64,000 nt of DNA from Coprococcus_C sp934318045 (GCA_934318045.1 CAKREY010000007.1:1-64000); one strand, 5' to 3'. Positions 17,745 to 26,702 are shown, counted from the first letter of the stretch. Translations and numbers: made by a program. Notes: generated by a model from the letters alone, not told the origin.

Positions 17745-18701
17745 GTGTTTGAATTTGAAAAACCTAGAATTGAAATCGCAGAGATTTCAGACGACAACAA
17801 ATATGGAAAATTCGTAGTAGAACCATTGGAAAGAGGTTATGGCATTACACTTGGTAATTCACTTCGTAGAATTATGTTGTCATCACTTCCGGGAACTGCG
17901 GTCAGCCAGATCAAGATCAAGGGCGTATTGCATGAGTTTTCGTCTCTTCCGGGTGTGAAGGAAGATGTGACAGAGATCGTGATGAATATCAAGGATCTGT
18001 GTATTAAGAACAATGCTACTACAAATGAGCCAAAGGTTGCATATATTGATGCTTCAGGTGATAAGGTTGTGACAGCTGGTGATATTCAGGTAGATGGAGA
18101 TCTTGAAATCTTGAATAAGGATCTTGTAATCGCAAATCTGAGTGGTCCGGAAGCAAAGCTTGAGATGGAGCTTCTGATCACAAATGGTCGAGGTTATGTT
18201 GGTTCTGATAAAAATAAGGGATTGGATTCCTCTATTGATGCAATCGCAGTTGATTCCATCTATACACCTGTTGAGCGCGTAAATCTGACTGTTGAGAACA
18301 CACGTGTCGGACAGGTCACAGATTATGATAAGCTCACACTTGATGTATATACAAATGGAACATTGGCACCGGATGAGGCAGTCAGCCTTGCAGCAAAAGT
18401 GCTTAGTGAGCATTTGAATCTCTTCATCGATCTTTCAGAGAATGCCAAGTCTGTTGACGTTATGGTAGAGAAGGAAGACGATCAGAAGGAAAAGGTACTT
18501 GAGATGAGTATCGACGAACTGGAGCTTTCCGTTCGTTCTTATAACTGCTTGAAGCGAGCAGGTATTAATACAGTCGAAGAATTGACAAATAAGACTCCGG
18601 ACGATATGATGAAGGTTCGTAACCTTGGTCGTAAGTCTCTCGATGAAGTTTATGCGAAATTAAAAGAACTTGGTTTGTCACTTCGTACCGGTGATGAATA
18701 A
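17745..18701 (+). CDS. rpoA: RNA polymerase alpha subunit
   Basis: 318 residues. The N-terminal domain (residues 1-230) dimerises and assembles beta and beta'; the C-terminal domain (SVRSYNCLKRAGINTVEEL) binds UP elements and activators. The start codon is GTG at 17745, 8 bp after AAGGAGG. Confidence 0.97.
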   Translation: MFEFEKPRIEIAEISDDNKYGKFVVEPLERGYGITLGNSLRRIMLSSLPGTAVSQIKIKGVLHEFSSLPGVKEDVTEIVMNIKDLCIKNNATTNEPKVAYIDASGDKVVTAGDIQVDGDLEILNKDLVIANLSGPEAKLEMELLITNGRGYVGSDKNKGLDSSIDAIAVDSIYTPVERVNLTVENTRVGQVTDYDKLTLDVYTNGTLAPDEAVSLAAKVLSEHLNLFIDLSENAKSVDVMVEKEDDQKEKVLEMSIDELELSVRSYNCLKRAGINTVEELTNKTPDDMMKVRNLGRKSLDEVYAKLKELGLSLRTGDE

Positions 18702-18767
18702 TATCCACTTAAGCCGAAGGATTAGTAAGCAAAGTGAAGACCCGAAAGGGTAAGGAGGAAAATTAAA

Positions 18768-19304
18768 ATGGCAATGTATAGAAAACTTGGTAAAAAGTCT
18801 GATCAGAGAATCGCATTACTTCGTAATCAGGTAACACAGCTTCTCTATCATGGAAAGATTGAGACAACAGAGGCTAGAGCGAAGGAAGTTCGTAAGATCG
18901 CTGAGCATCTTATCACACTGGCTGTTAAGGAGAAGGATAACTTCGACGAGATCAAGGTAACAGCTAAGGTTGCTAAGAAGGACAAAGATGGCAAGCGTAT
19001 CAAGGAAGTTGTAGATGGTAAGAAGGTTACACAGTACGACGAAGTTGAGAAGACAGTTAAGAAGGATCAGCCTTCCAGACTGCACGCTAGACGTCAGATG
19101 CTTAAGGTTCTCTACCCGGTAGTTGAGGTTCCTGCAGATGCAGCAGGAAAGAAAGCTGCTACAAAGAAGGTAGACCTTACATCTAAGCTCTTCGACGAGT
19201 ATGCTGCAAAGTATGCTAGCCGTAAGGGTGGTTACACACGTATCGTTAAGATTGGCGAGCGTCGTGGTGACGGTGCTATGAAGGTTATTCTTGAGTTAGT
19301 TTAA
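18768..19304 (+). CDS. rplQ: 50S ribosomal protein L17, long form
   Basis: 178 residues, against about 120 in most bacteria. The core N-terminus (MYRKLGKKSDQRIALLRN) and C-terminus (GGYTRIVKIGERRGDGA) are intact. The extra sequence is a lysine-rich insertion near residues 65-130, followed by an Ala/Lys-rich stretch, also known in other Lachnospiraceae-type L17. AAGGAGG precedes the ATG. Last gene of the superoperon. Confidence 0.95.
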   Translation: MAMYRKLGKKSDQRIALLRNQVTQLLYHGKIETTEARAKEVRKIAEHLITLAVKEKDNFDEIKVTAKVAKKDKDGKRIKEVVDGKKVTQYDEVEKTVKKDQPSRLHARRQMLKVLYPVVEVPADAAGKKAATKKVDLTSKLFDEYAAKYASRKGGYTRIVKIGERRGDGAMKVILELV

Positions 19305-19319
19305 TCTATATAAAACCAG

Positions 19320-19353
19320 ACGGGTTGTCGAAAGGCAGCCCGTTTATTTTTTC
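19320..19353 (+). terminator. Terminator of the ribosomal superoperon
   Basis: Ten-pair stem ACGGGTTGTC/GGCAGCCCGT with two G-U pairs and a GAAA tetraloop, then a run of T. Confidence 0.9.
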
Positions 19354-19440
19354 ATGGAGAATAATTATGACTAGAGAAAAATTGAAATCGTAATCGGTGC
19401 AGAATTGTAATTTTTTGTTGTGCATTTTATGGAAATACGT

Positions 19441-19469
19441 TTGCCTTACTGCGCATATGATGATATGAT
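19441..19469 (+). promoter_or_regulatory. Promoter for the prepilin-like gene
   Basis: TTGCCT (19441-19446), 17-bp spacer, TATGAT (19464-19469), 41 bp before the ATG at 19511. Confidence 0.5.
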
Positions 19470-19510
19470 GACTGTAGTTATGGAAAGTTCGACATATGCG
19501 GGGTAGAGGT

Positions 19511-20140
19511 ATGAAGAAGAGAAGAGGTATTTCAGGAAATGCAGGCTTTACACTAGTAGAGCTGATTATTGCAATTGCGATTATGGCGATACTGGCGGGA
19601 GCGGTAGGTCTGATGGTGATTCGGTACATCCGGAAGGCACGTGCATCGAATGCAACGGAAGAATTGCGGACAATCGTGCAGGCAGTTGAGACCGGATTGA
19701 CCTCGAGTTATGCGGAAGAGCATGATATGAATCTGAACAAGACGTATACGGATTCTGCCGGTAGAACAGTGCCTTGTGGAGTGCTGACGAATTACATGAT
19801 CAGCCGGGCGCAGAATCAGAGTAAGAATGGTGTTACTGCAGCGAATGAACTGGAGTATTATTTCGCAGAGAAGGTCTTGGAGGAGTTGGATGCCAAGAAC
19901 GGCAGTGAGTATAAGTTCTTCAATTTCCACGGAGATGAATACGAACCGCAGGGTATGAACTGCGACAGCTTCTACGGACAGTTTGGCTGCCCGGGTGTGA
20001 TCGTTGTGTACGGTGGCGAAGGTAAGGTATTGTTTGCACAGTATTATAATTCCGGCTGCCTGATCCAGTATAGGGCAGGCGAGGGTTATACATATCTGGA
20101 AGATACGAACAAGTTCGCTGGAAGCGAGACGATTCATTAG
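19511..20140 (+). CDS. Type IV pilin-like protein with prepilin signal
   Basis: 209 residues from 19511. The N-terminus has a basic leader, then a type III signal: a Gly followed by FTLVELIIAIAIMAILAG, with the conserved Glu at position 5 after the cleavage site. The remaining 170 residues form a soluble domain of unknown specificity. No prepilin peptidase or assembly genes lie nearby, so the machinery must be encoded elsewhere. It could be a minor pilin, a pseudopilin or a competence pseudopilin. An in-frame ATG at 19496 is an alternative start. It sits between promoter and terminator as a single-gene unit. Confidence 0.8.
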   Translation: MKKRRGISGNAGFTLVELIIAIAIMAILAGAVGLMVIRYIRKARASNATEELRTIVQAVETGLTSSYAEEHDMNLNKTYTDSAGRTVPCGVLTNYMISRAQNQSKNGVTAANELEYYFAEKVLEELDAKNGSEYKFFNFHGDEYEPQGMNCDSFYGQFGCPGVIVVYGGEGKVLFAQYYNSGCLIQYRAGEGYTYLEDTNKFAGSETIH

Positions 20141-20210
20141 AACGGTTTGCTTAAACCTGCCGATGCAGACGGTGCAATAATTGGTGAGAATATATTATGA
20201 ATATAAAAGG

Positions 20211-20250
20211 AAAAAGGATTGACTGTATAGATACAGCTAATCCTTTTTTT
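20211..20250. terminator. Terminator after the prepilin gene, possibly bidirectional
   Basis: AAGGATT, GA, CTGTAT, loop AG, ATACAG, CT, AATCCTT, then seven T. The left flank is A-rich, so it may also end the minus-strand gene at 20314-20856. Confidence 0.9.
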
Positions 20251-20313
20251 ATCCGTTATGTGAGATTGCATTGACTGCCGGTCAGGCCGGCGTATTGAAT
20301 ACCTGGCGCGGGT

Positions 20314-20856
20314 CTACGGCTCCATAGATTTCGCGTCAACCATCTGGATAGCGGCGGCGAGGTTTCCATGGAAATAGTTGCTGATGTCGTCAGAGTAGCC
20401 ATAGACGATACCCTTTCTGTATGGGAATAACAGGTTTTTCAGCTGGGCAACCGCTTCGTCCAGCGGTGCTTTCTTGGAGAAACCACCGGTTGTGATCTGC
20501 CCGAGTGAATAAGTTCCGCCATCTCGCGCAAGCAGATATAAGGTATGGAATTTGCTTGTCGGAATAAAATTCATCGTCTGTTTAACTACATTTCCATAAA
20601 TCCACATGATATCGCGAACCGGAATCACGCGCACCGTCTTTGCCTCATAGACGAGAATAGCGGTCGGCGTTGCAACGAATGAGAACGCTTCCACGCCGTA
20701 TGGAATCTGCTGGTCAAGCATTGTAATCTCCTGTGGCGAAAGCAGATTCCATGATGCTTCAGCGGCTGCGTATTTTTTCTTGTTAAATGCAGTCTGTTTG
20801 ATACCGCCCCAGGCAGTAATCCGTGCGTTAATGTTTGGAAAATTTGAAAAATCCAT
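20314..20856 (-). CDS. Conserved hypothetical cytoplasmic protein, 180 residues
   Basis: Starts MDFSNFPNINARITAWGGIK behind GGGAGGG on the minus strand. There is no signal peptide or membrane span. The strand pattern (FVATPTAILVYEAKTVRVIPVRDIMWIYG) looks like a small beta-rich domain such as a PH-like or GRAM-like fold, but this is only an impression. It lies alone on the minus strand between rplQ and the ecf genes. Function not recognised. Confidence 0.75.
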   Translation of the reverse strand: MDFSNFPNINARITAWGGIKQTAFNKKKYAAAEASWNLLSPQEITMLDQQIPYGVEAFSFVATPTAILVYEAKTVRVIPVRDIMWIYGNVVKQTMNFIPTSKFHTLYLLARDGGTYSLGQITTGGFSKKAPLDEAVAQLKNLLFPYRKGIVYGYSDDISNYFHGNLAAAIQMVDAKSMEP

Positions 20857-20900
20857 GTGTACCCTCCCGATGTGTGAAAAATAAATGTTAAACCATACAA

Positions 20901-20929
20901 ATTATAGCATAGAGGAGACAAAAATTCTA
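20901..20929 (-). promoter_or_regulatory. Weak extended -10 promoter of the minus-strand gene
   Basis: On the minus strand TGCTATAAT (TATAAT at 20906-20901) with a TG two bases before it. The -35 candidate 17 bp upstream (TAGAAT) is poor. Confidence 0.35.
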
Positions 20930-20946
20930 ATTCTTTTGAGAAAAAA

Positions 20947-20976
20947 TTGCGGGAAGTACCGGAAAAATGGTATAGT
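20947..20976 (+). promoter_or_regulatory. Candidate promoter of the ecf operon
   Basis: TTGCGG (20947-20952), 18-bp spacer, TATAGT (20971-20976), about 95 bp before the ATG at 21071. Confidence 0.45.
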
Positions 20977-21070
20977 AATAAATAATTCTTAAGTGAAGCA
21001 TCACAGATTGGACAATAAAAAGAGTAAAATGCGGTTACTTCTGTAAATTTGGACGATAGAAAAGGACACC

Positions 21071-22978
21071 ATGATAAAAATCAGAGATCTTACATTTGAA
21101 TATTTTGACCGGGATGAAGAAGGGAATCTGACCGAGATGGTAAATGCCATCCGTGGGATTAATTTTGATGCGGATGAGGGGGAATTTATCGTTGTAGCGG
21201 GGGTGAACGGAAGCGGGAAGAGCACATTTGCCAAGATATTAAATCGGTTGTTGCTGCCGATTGAAGGGACGGTTCTGATTGGCGGACTTGATGCGATGCA
21301 GGAGGAAAATATCATCCCGATCCGGAAGATGGTTGGCATGGTGTTTCAGAATCCCGATGATCAGTTGATCGGAAGTGTCGTGGAAGAGGATGTTGCTTTT
21401 GGCGCGGAGAATATCGGTGTGCCACACAAGGAACTGGTGAAGCGGGTGGAGGATGCACTTGCACAGGTAGGTCTTGTGGCATCTATGCGGATTGAGGAAT
21501 TGTCCGGCGGTGGAAAGCAGAAGGTGGCGATTGCGGGGGTACTTGCGATGAAACCGCGCTGTATCGTGCTCGATGAGGCGACCAGCATGCTTGATCCGAA
21601 ATCCAGACGGGATGTGCTGCAGTTGATGAAGGAACTGCAGAAGCAGGGAATCACGATCATTCTGATCACGCATCTGATGGAGGAGCTTTTGCTGGCGGAC
21701 TGGATCTATGTGATGCATCAGGGCATGCTTGCCATGAAGGGCAGCCGGGAAGCGATTTTTACACAACCGGAAAAGCTGCGGGCGTTTGGCCTGGAATTGC
21801 CGATGACCGTGCAACTGGCACATGCTTTAGCAAAGTGCGGGTGCGTGCGGACGAAGGATTTGTTCTCAACTGAGGCAATTGCGGATCGTATATACAAGGA
21901 ACATCCCTATGCATTTCTGAAGGAGAAGACGATGGAACCTGCACCGTCTGGGAAGAAAGCGAAAGCATCGGCACAGGCGATTGTATTTCAACAGGTGAAT
22001 TTGTCATATGGGAAGAAGCCGATACTGACCGATGTTTCCTGCTCGATCGCAAAAGGCAGCTATACAGCAATCATCGGACCATCCGGAGCTGGCAAATCAA
22101 CGCTTCTGCAGATGATTCCGGCACTGATTTCTCCAACAGACGGAAGTATCTATGTGGATGGAGTGGAAGTGACGGATGCTTCTGCGGACATTGTGGCTCT
22201 GCGTAAGAAAATCGGGTTTATCTTCCAGTATCCGGAGCAGCAGTTATTTGCAAAAAATGTATACGAAGATGTAGTGTTTGGACCGCGGAATGTCGGTATT
22301 AGCGAGGTCGAAGCGGAGAAGCGGGCGTATGAGGCGATTCGCTTTGTCGGACTGCCGCAGGATGTCTATGATCTGCCGATGGATAAGCTGTCGGGTGGGC
22401 AGAAACGGCGAGTGGCATTAGCGGGCGTAATCGCGATGCAGCCGGATTATCTGATTTTGGATGAACCGTTGGCAGGGCTTGATCCGGTTGGAAAGAAAAA
22501 GATGCTGGAGATCCTGCGTGCATTACACCGGGATGCAGGGATTACAGTAGTTGTGGTCAGCCACGATGCGGATGCAGTTGTGGAGGACGCAGAGCAGGTG
22601 CTCTATCTGAAAGATGGAAGAATCGTGGAGCAGGGTGCACCTGCGGATATATTCTACCGGTTATGGCTGCGGGAGATGGAACATGTGATGCGGGATGATC
22701 CCTCGGGGCTGACGGGCGGACAGACGTTAGATAAAAACGTAGGACGGCCGGCTGCCGGACAGACAGGGGACAAAAACGCAGGACAGTTGGTTCACGGACA
22801 GACAGGAGACAAAAGCACCCGGAAGTCAGCCGGAGAAGTACTCTCCGAAGTACTCTGTGAGCTTCCGGTCTGCATGCAGCTATTAATCCGCCTGCGTATC
22901 ATGGGGCTTCCGGTATCGTGCAAGCATACACAGCCTGCGGAGACCGTGCAGGCAATCGCGGATGCGGTTGGAAGATGA
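21071..22978 (+). CDS. ecfA: ECF transporter ATPase, EcfA1-EcfA2 fusion
   Basis: 635 residues carrying two complete ABC ATPase domains that are normally two proteins. Domain 1 (about 1-270): Walker A GVNGSGKST at 44-52, Walker B CIVLDEA, switch His in LITHLM; its signature is LSGGGKQK instead of the usual LSGGQKQR. Domain 2 (about 300-560): Walker A GPSGAGKST, signature LSGGQKRR, Walker B YLILDEP, switch VVSHDAD. A linker at about 570-600 repeats GQTxDKN three times. With EcfT it would form the energising module for vitamin or metal uptake; S-components are encoded elsewhere. The order before ecfT-truA-rplM-rpsI is the ancestral Firmicutes one. Confidence 0.93.
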   Translation: MIKIRDLTFEYFDRDEEGNLTEMVNAIRGINFDADEGEFIVVAGVNGSGKSTFAKILNRLLLPIEGTVLIGGLDAMQEENIIPIRKMVGMVFQNPDDQLIGSVVEEDVAFGAENIGVPHKELVKRVEDALAQVGLVASMRIEELSGGGKQKVAIAGVLAMKPRCIVLDEATSMLDPKSRRDVLQLMKELQKQGITIILITHLMEELLLADWIYVMHQGMLAMKGSREAIFTQPEKLRAFGLELPMTVQLAHALAKCGCVRTKDLFSTEAIADRIYKEHPYAFLKEKTMEPAPSGKKAKASAQAIVFQQVNLSYGKKPILTDVSCSIAKGSYTAIIGPSGAGKSTLLQMIPALISPTDGSIYVDGVEVTDASADIVALRKKIGFIFQYPEQQLFAKNVYEDVVFGPRNVGISEVEAEKRAYEAIRFVGLPQDVYDLPMDKLSGGQKRRVALAGVIAMQPDYLILDEPLAGLDPVGKKKMLEILRALHRDAGITVVVVSHDADAVVEDAEQVLYLKDGRIVEQGAPADIFYRLWLREMEHVMRDDPSGLTGGQTLDKNVGRPAAGQTGDKNAGQLVHGQTGDKSTRKSAGEVLSEVLCELPVCMQLLIRLRIMGLPVSCKHTQPAETVQAIADAVGR

Positions 22979-23007
22979 TTTCGTAATGTCTAAAAAGAGG
23001 TAGGAAC

Positions 23008-23787
23008 ATGATGAAGGACATCACATGGGGACAGTATCACAGCGTGGATTCGATGATCCACCGGCTGGATCCCCGTGTCAAAATTCGATTTATAATTGTA
23101 TATATTATCCTGCTTTTGCTGGATCGGAATCTTCCGCTTTTTGTGTTTCTCACCGCAGTATTTGCCGGTGTGTGGGCGTGCAGCCGGGTGCCGATGCGCA
23201 AGATGATACGCGGAACACGCGGGATATTTTTGTTTATACTGATCTGTAGTGCCTTAAATGCATTTACCGTGCATGGAACGACGCTGGTAAAGCTTGGCGT
23301 GCTTACGATTACGAAGGAAGGTTTAATGAAAGCGGGATTCGTATTCTGGCGGATGCTGCTTTTGATTCTGATGTCGAGTCTGCTGATGTATACAACGACA
23401 CCGACGCGGCTCACGGATGGCATGGAGAAGTGTATGCATCTAAGCGGCGGCGTGGCGATGGGAATCACGATCGCGCTCCGGTTTGTACCGATATTATTTG
23501 GAGAGTTAGACCGGATCATGAAAGCGCAGATGGCGCGTGGCGCGGACTTTAAGAAGGGCAATCCGGTCATACGCTTAAAGAAGCTGCGGACGGTGATATT
23601 GCCGCTGTTTCAGAATGCGATTTTGCGTGCCGGGCATCTGGGGGATGCGATGGACAGCCGTTGTTATGCAGGGGGCAAAGGACGGACGAAGCTGCATCCA
23701 CTCGTGTATGAGAGACGCGACGTGGTCGCGTATGTGTGCGTGCTGGTGATGACGGCTGTGGCGATTATCTTAATTATTAAATTTTGA
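23008..23787 (+). CDS. ecfT: ECF transporter transmembrane protein EcfT
   Basis: 259 residues, about five membrane spans. The coupling helices carry Ala-Arg-Gly motifs (KAQMARGADFKKG and MDSRCYAGGKGRTK) that dock the two ATPase domains and the S-component. Two adjacent ATGs (23008, 23011) follow AGAGGTAGGA. It lies 29 bp after the fused ATPase gene. Confidence 0.93.
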   Translation: MMKDITWGQYHSVDSMIHRLDPRVKIRFIIVYIILLLLDRNLPLFVFLTAVFAGVWACSRVPMRKMIRGTRGIFLFILICSALNAFTVHGTTLVKLGVLTITKEGLMKAGFVFWRMLLLILMSSLLMYTTTPTRLTDGMEKCMHLSGGVAMGITIALRFVPILFGELDRIMKAQMARGADFKKGNPVIRLKKLRTVILPLFQNAILRAGHLGDAMDSRCYAGGKGRTKLHPLVYERRDVVAYVCVLVMTAVAIILIIKF

Positions 23788-23804
23788 GAAAGGAGATTCG
23801 CTCC

Positions 23805-24542
23805 ATGAAACGAATCAAATTAACCGTCGCGTATGACGGTACCAATTACTGCGGCTGGCAGATTCAGGATAACGGAATTACGATCGAGGAGGTCTTAAAC
23901 CGCGAACTGTCGAAACTGTTGCAGGAAGATATCAAGATCATTGGCGCAAGCCGGACGGATTCCGGTGTGCATGCGCTTGGAAATGTGGCGGTCTTTGATA
24001 CGGAGACACGAATCCCGCCGGAGAAGATCAGCTTCGCGCTTAACCAGCGTTTGCCGGAAGATATCCGGATTCAGGAATCGTGTCAGGTGGCGGATGATTT
24101 TCATCCGCGGTTCTGTGATACGATCAAAACGTATGAGTATCGTATCTGGAATGACAAGTTCCCGAATCCACTCGTGCGGCTTTACTCAAAATTTTGCTAT
24201 TTCAACATTGACGTGGCGAAGATGGAGCAGGCGGCGACATATCTCGTCGGCGAGCATGATTTCAAATCATTCTGTACGCCACGGACACAGGTGGAGTCCA
24301 CGGTGCGCACAGTCACAGAGATTTCCTTCCGCACAGAGGGCAAGATGATCATCATGACAATCCGCGGAACCGGTTTCCTATATAATATGGTGCGGATCAT
24401 CATGGGAACCTTGTTAAAATGCGGTATGAACATGTATCCGCCGGAGCATGTGAAGGAGATTCTCGATGCGAAGGACCGCGCGGCAGCAGGACCGAAAGCG
24501 GAAGCGTGCGGGTTGCAGTTGGTAGGAATTGAGTATTTATAG
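23805..24542 (+). CDS. truA: tRNA pseudouridine(38-40) synthase TruA
   Basis: 245 residues; makes pseudouridine at positions 38-40 of the anticodon arm. The catalytic Asp is in GASRTDSGVHA. The ATG at 23805 follows AAAGGAG; a TTG at 23784 that overlaps ecfT is rejected because it precedes that site. Confidence 0.95.
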   Translation: MKRIKLTVAYDGTNYCGWQIQDNGITIEEVLNRELSKLLQEDIKIIGASRTDSGVHALGNVAVFDTETRIPPEKISFALNQRLPEDIRIQESCQVADDFHPRFCDTIKTYEYRIWNDKFPNPLVRLYSKFCYFNIDVAKMEQAATYLVGEHDFKSFCTPRTQVESTVRTVTEISFRTEGKMIIMTIRGTGFLYNMVRIIMGTLLKCGMNMYPPEHVKEILDAKDRAAAGPKAEACGLQLVGIEYL

Positions 24543-24657
24543 GATGCGACGTATATAATTACATATGAAATATGTAGAATTTTTTGCCGGATTTGGGATG
24601 GTTTTATATTAAAATTAAGAATATTGTACAAAAATCTGCATTTCCGGTAAAAAGTCG

Positions 24658-24686
24658 TTGACACACGCGGGCACGTATAATATAAT
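24658..24686 (+). promoter_or_regulatory. Strong promoter of rplM-rpsI
   Basis: Consensus TTGACA (24658-24663), 17-bp spacer, TATAAT (24681-24686). Transcription would start near 24693. Confidence 0.85.
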
Positions 24687-24692
24687 ACCTAA

Positions 24693-24869
24693 ATGTGACA
24701 AAAGACAGGTGAAGTGCGTCCCAATAGCCCCGGGACTTGCGGAATACTCTTTTGACGCAATGTACAGTACGCATTCGGCACTGTGCGGACAGGCTGTTTC
24801 GGACATTTCGGCTTGAAGGCATGGGTATGATGCAGGACAATTCGAATAATTTTAAGGAGGAACACCACA
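24693..24869 (+). promoter_or_regulatory. Candidate L13 leader
   Basis: About 177 nt of untranslated leader with GC-rich pairing segments (CCCAATAGCCCCGGGA, GCACTGTGC) between the promoter and rplM. The L13 leader (Rfam) is known at this place in Firmicutes; here the position supports the call, but I have not matched its consensus base by base. Confidence 0.45.
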
Positions 24870-25304
24870 ATGAAGAGCTTTATGGCAAGCCCATCAAACA
24901 TTGAAAGAAAGTGGTATGTAGTAGATGCTACAGGACATACATTAGGTCGTTTATCATCAGAGATCGCAAGCATTTTAAGAGGAAAGAACAAGCCAACATT
25001 TACACCGCATATCGACACAGGCGATTATGTAGTAGTTGTAAATGCTGATAAGATCAAAGTAACAGGTAAGAAGATGGATCAGAAGGTTTACTATCATCAT
25101 TCTGATTATGTCGGTGGTATGAAAGAGCAGACTCTCAAAGAGAAGATGGCAAAGAAGCCGGAAGACGTTATCTACCTTGCAGTTAAGGGCATGCTTCCAA
25201 AGGGACCTCTCGGCAGAGAGATGATCAAGAAGCTTTATGTTTACGCTGGACCAGAGCACAAGCAGCAGGCTCAGAAGCCAGAAGTATTAGAGATTAAGTA
25301 TTAA
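24870..25304 (+). CDS. rplM: 50S ribosomal protein L13
   Basis: 144 residues, an early 23S rRNA binder. It starts MKSFMASPSNIERKWYVVDA, typical of the family; AAGGAGG is upstream. The conserved MLPKGPLGREMIKKLYVY segment is intact. Confidence 0.97.
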   Translation: MKSFMASPSNIERKWYVVDATGHTLGRLSSEIASILRGKNKPTFTPHIDTGDYVVVVNADKIKVTGKKMDQKVYYHHSDYVGGMKEQTLKEKMAKKPEDVIYLAVKGMLPKGPLGREMIKKLYVYAGPEHKQQAQKPEVLEIKY

Positions 25305-25321
25305 TAAGGGAGGAAACGTTC

Positions 25322-25720
25322 GTGGCTAAGAATAGTAATAGATTTTACGGAACAGGTAGAAGAAAAAGCAGTATCGCAAGAGTTTACCTTGTACCAGGAA
25401 CTGGTAAGGTAACAATCAATAAGAAAGACATGGATGAGTATTTCGGCCTTGATACATTGAAGCTCATCGTTAAGCAGCCATTTGCAGCAACAGGTACAGA
25501 AGGAAAGTTCGATGTACTTGTAAATGTAAAGGGTGGTGGATTTACAGGTCAGGCTGGTGCTATCAGACATGGTATCTCCAGAGCACTCCTTGAGGCTGAC
25601 GCTGAATACAGACCAGCTCTTAAGAAGGCAGGATTCCTCACAAGAGATCCACGTATGAAGGAAAGAAAGAAATACGGTCTCAAAGCAGCTCGTCGTGCAC
25701 CGCAGTTCAGCAAGCGTTAA
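25322..25720 (+). CDS. rpsI: 30S ribosomal protein S9
   Basis: 132 residues; the C-terminal tail RAPQFSKR reaches P-site tRNA. The start codon is GTG, 8 bp after GGGAGG, 17 bp after rplM. Confidence 0.97.
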   Translation: MAKNSNRFYGTGRRKSSIARVYLVPGTGKVTINKKDMDEYFGLDTLKLIVKQPFAATGTEGKFDVLVNVKGGGFTGQAGAIRHGISRALLEADAEYRPALKKAGFLTRDPRMKERKKYGLKAARRAPQFSKR

Positions 25721-25738
25721 ACTTTATCAAAAGTGGTC

Positions 25739-25774
25739 AAAAACCCCGGAATTACGCAGTTTCCGGGGTTTTTC
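25739..25774 (+). terminator. Terminator of rplM-rpsI
   Basis: Perfect stem AAACCCCGGAA/TTCCGGGGTTT, loop TTACGCAGT, then TT. Confidence 0.9.
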
Positions 25775-25810
25775 CTTTTCAAATGATTTGACGCAATTTG
25801 ACAGAACAAA

Positions 25811-25893
25811 GCCTCTTTTAACCCGTTTTCTATGGGTTAAATGGTGGACAACCACCCCAAAAAGAGGGCTTATGGGTTAAAAAATAGGACAAC
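25811..25893. repeat. Cloverleaf-like palindrome and direct repeat before vanR
   Basis: The outer stem CCTCTTTT/AAAAGAGG encloses TTAACCC/GGGTTAA and GGTGG/CCACC, making a three-way junction. Part of it is repeated directly: TATGGGTTAAATGG..GGACAACC near 25829-25852 and TATGGGTTAAAAAATAGGACAACC-like sequence near 25870-25893. No ORF is present. It may be the end of a lost mobile element or a leader structure. Confidence 0.6.
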
Positions 25894-25982
25894 CGGGACG
25901 CGATTTTGGGCTGCCAAGGGGATGTGCTGTGTTTGGCTTTGATAATATAATAATATATACTCTTTGAAGGGAGAGTGACTTC

Positions 25983-26702
25983 ATGTCTAATAAAATATTA
26001 GTAGTCGATGACGAAACAGAAATTGCGGATTTAATAGAAGTCTATTTGAAAAACGAAAACTACACTGTATTCAAATTTTATACGGGCCAAGAAGCCCTTA
26101 ACTGCATTGAAACAACCCCCATTGATCTTGCAATTTTGGATATTATGCTTCCTGACATAGATGGATTCACTCTATGCAAGAAAATCAGGGAACATCATAC
26201 CTACCCCATCATCATGCTGACAGCCAAAGATGCTGAGACTGATAAAATTACCGGCCTTACTCTTGGAGCGGATGATTACATTACAAAGCCGTTTCGCCCT
26301 CTGGAGATGATTGCACGGGTAAAGTCTCAGCTTCGCCGGTATCAAAAGTACAATCCTGCTCATTCTGATACCGGTGAAACCTCGTCTGCCGCATCAGAAG
26401 ATAATCTTGTTTGCGGTTCCTTGACAATGAATATCAAGGCACATACCTGCTTTTTGGGGGAAACGCCCTTGGTGCTGACACCTACGGAGTTTTCGATCCT
26501 GCGTATTCTTCTGGAAAATACCGGGAATGTAGTCAGTTCAGAAGATTTGTTTCACAAAATCTGGCAGGACGAGTATTACAGCAAATCCAACAACACCATC
26601 ACCGTCCATATCCGCCACCTGCGGGAGAAATTGGGAGATAGCATGGACAAGCCCAGATTCATTAAGACGATATGGGGGGTAGGATATAAAATTGAAAGTT
26701 GA
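25983..26702 (+). CDS. vanR: VanR-type response regulator
   Basis: 239 residues: receiver domain with Asp53 in ILDIMLPDIDGF, then an OmpR-type winged helix (LTPTEFSILRILLENTGNVVSSE...SNNTITVHIRHLREK). The sequence is very close in pattern to VanR of vancomycin resistance clusters. It starts behind GGGAGAG and overlaps vanS by 11 bp. It would respond to VanS and drive vanY. No Van ligase gene lies in this locus, so it more likely controls a cell-wall response than high-level resistance. Confidence 0.9.
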   Translation: MSNKILVVDDETEIADLIEVYLKNENYTVFKFYTGQEALNCIETTPIDLAILDIMLPDIDGFTLCKKIREHHTYPIIMLTAKDAETDKITGLTLGADDYITKPFRPLEMIARVKSQLRRYQKYNPAHSDTGETSSAASEDNLVCGSLTMNIKAHTCFLGETPLVLTPTEFSILRILLENTGNVVSSEDLFHKIWQDEYYSKSNNTITVHIRHLREKLGDSMDKPRFIKTIWGVGYKIES

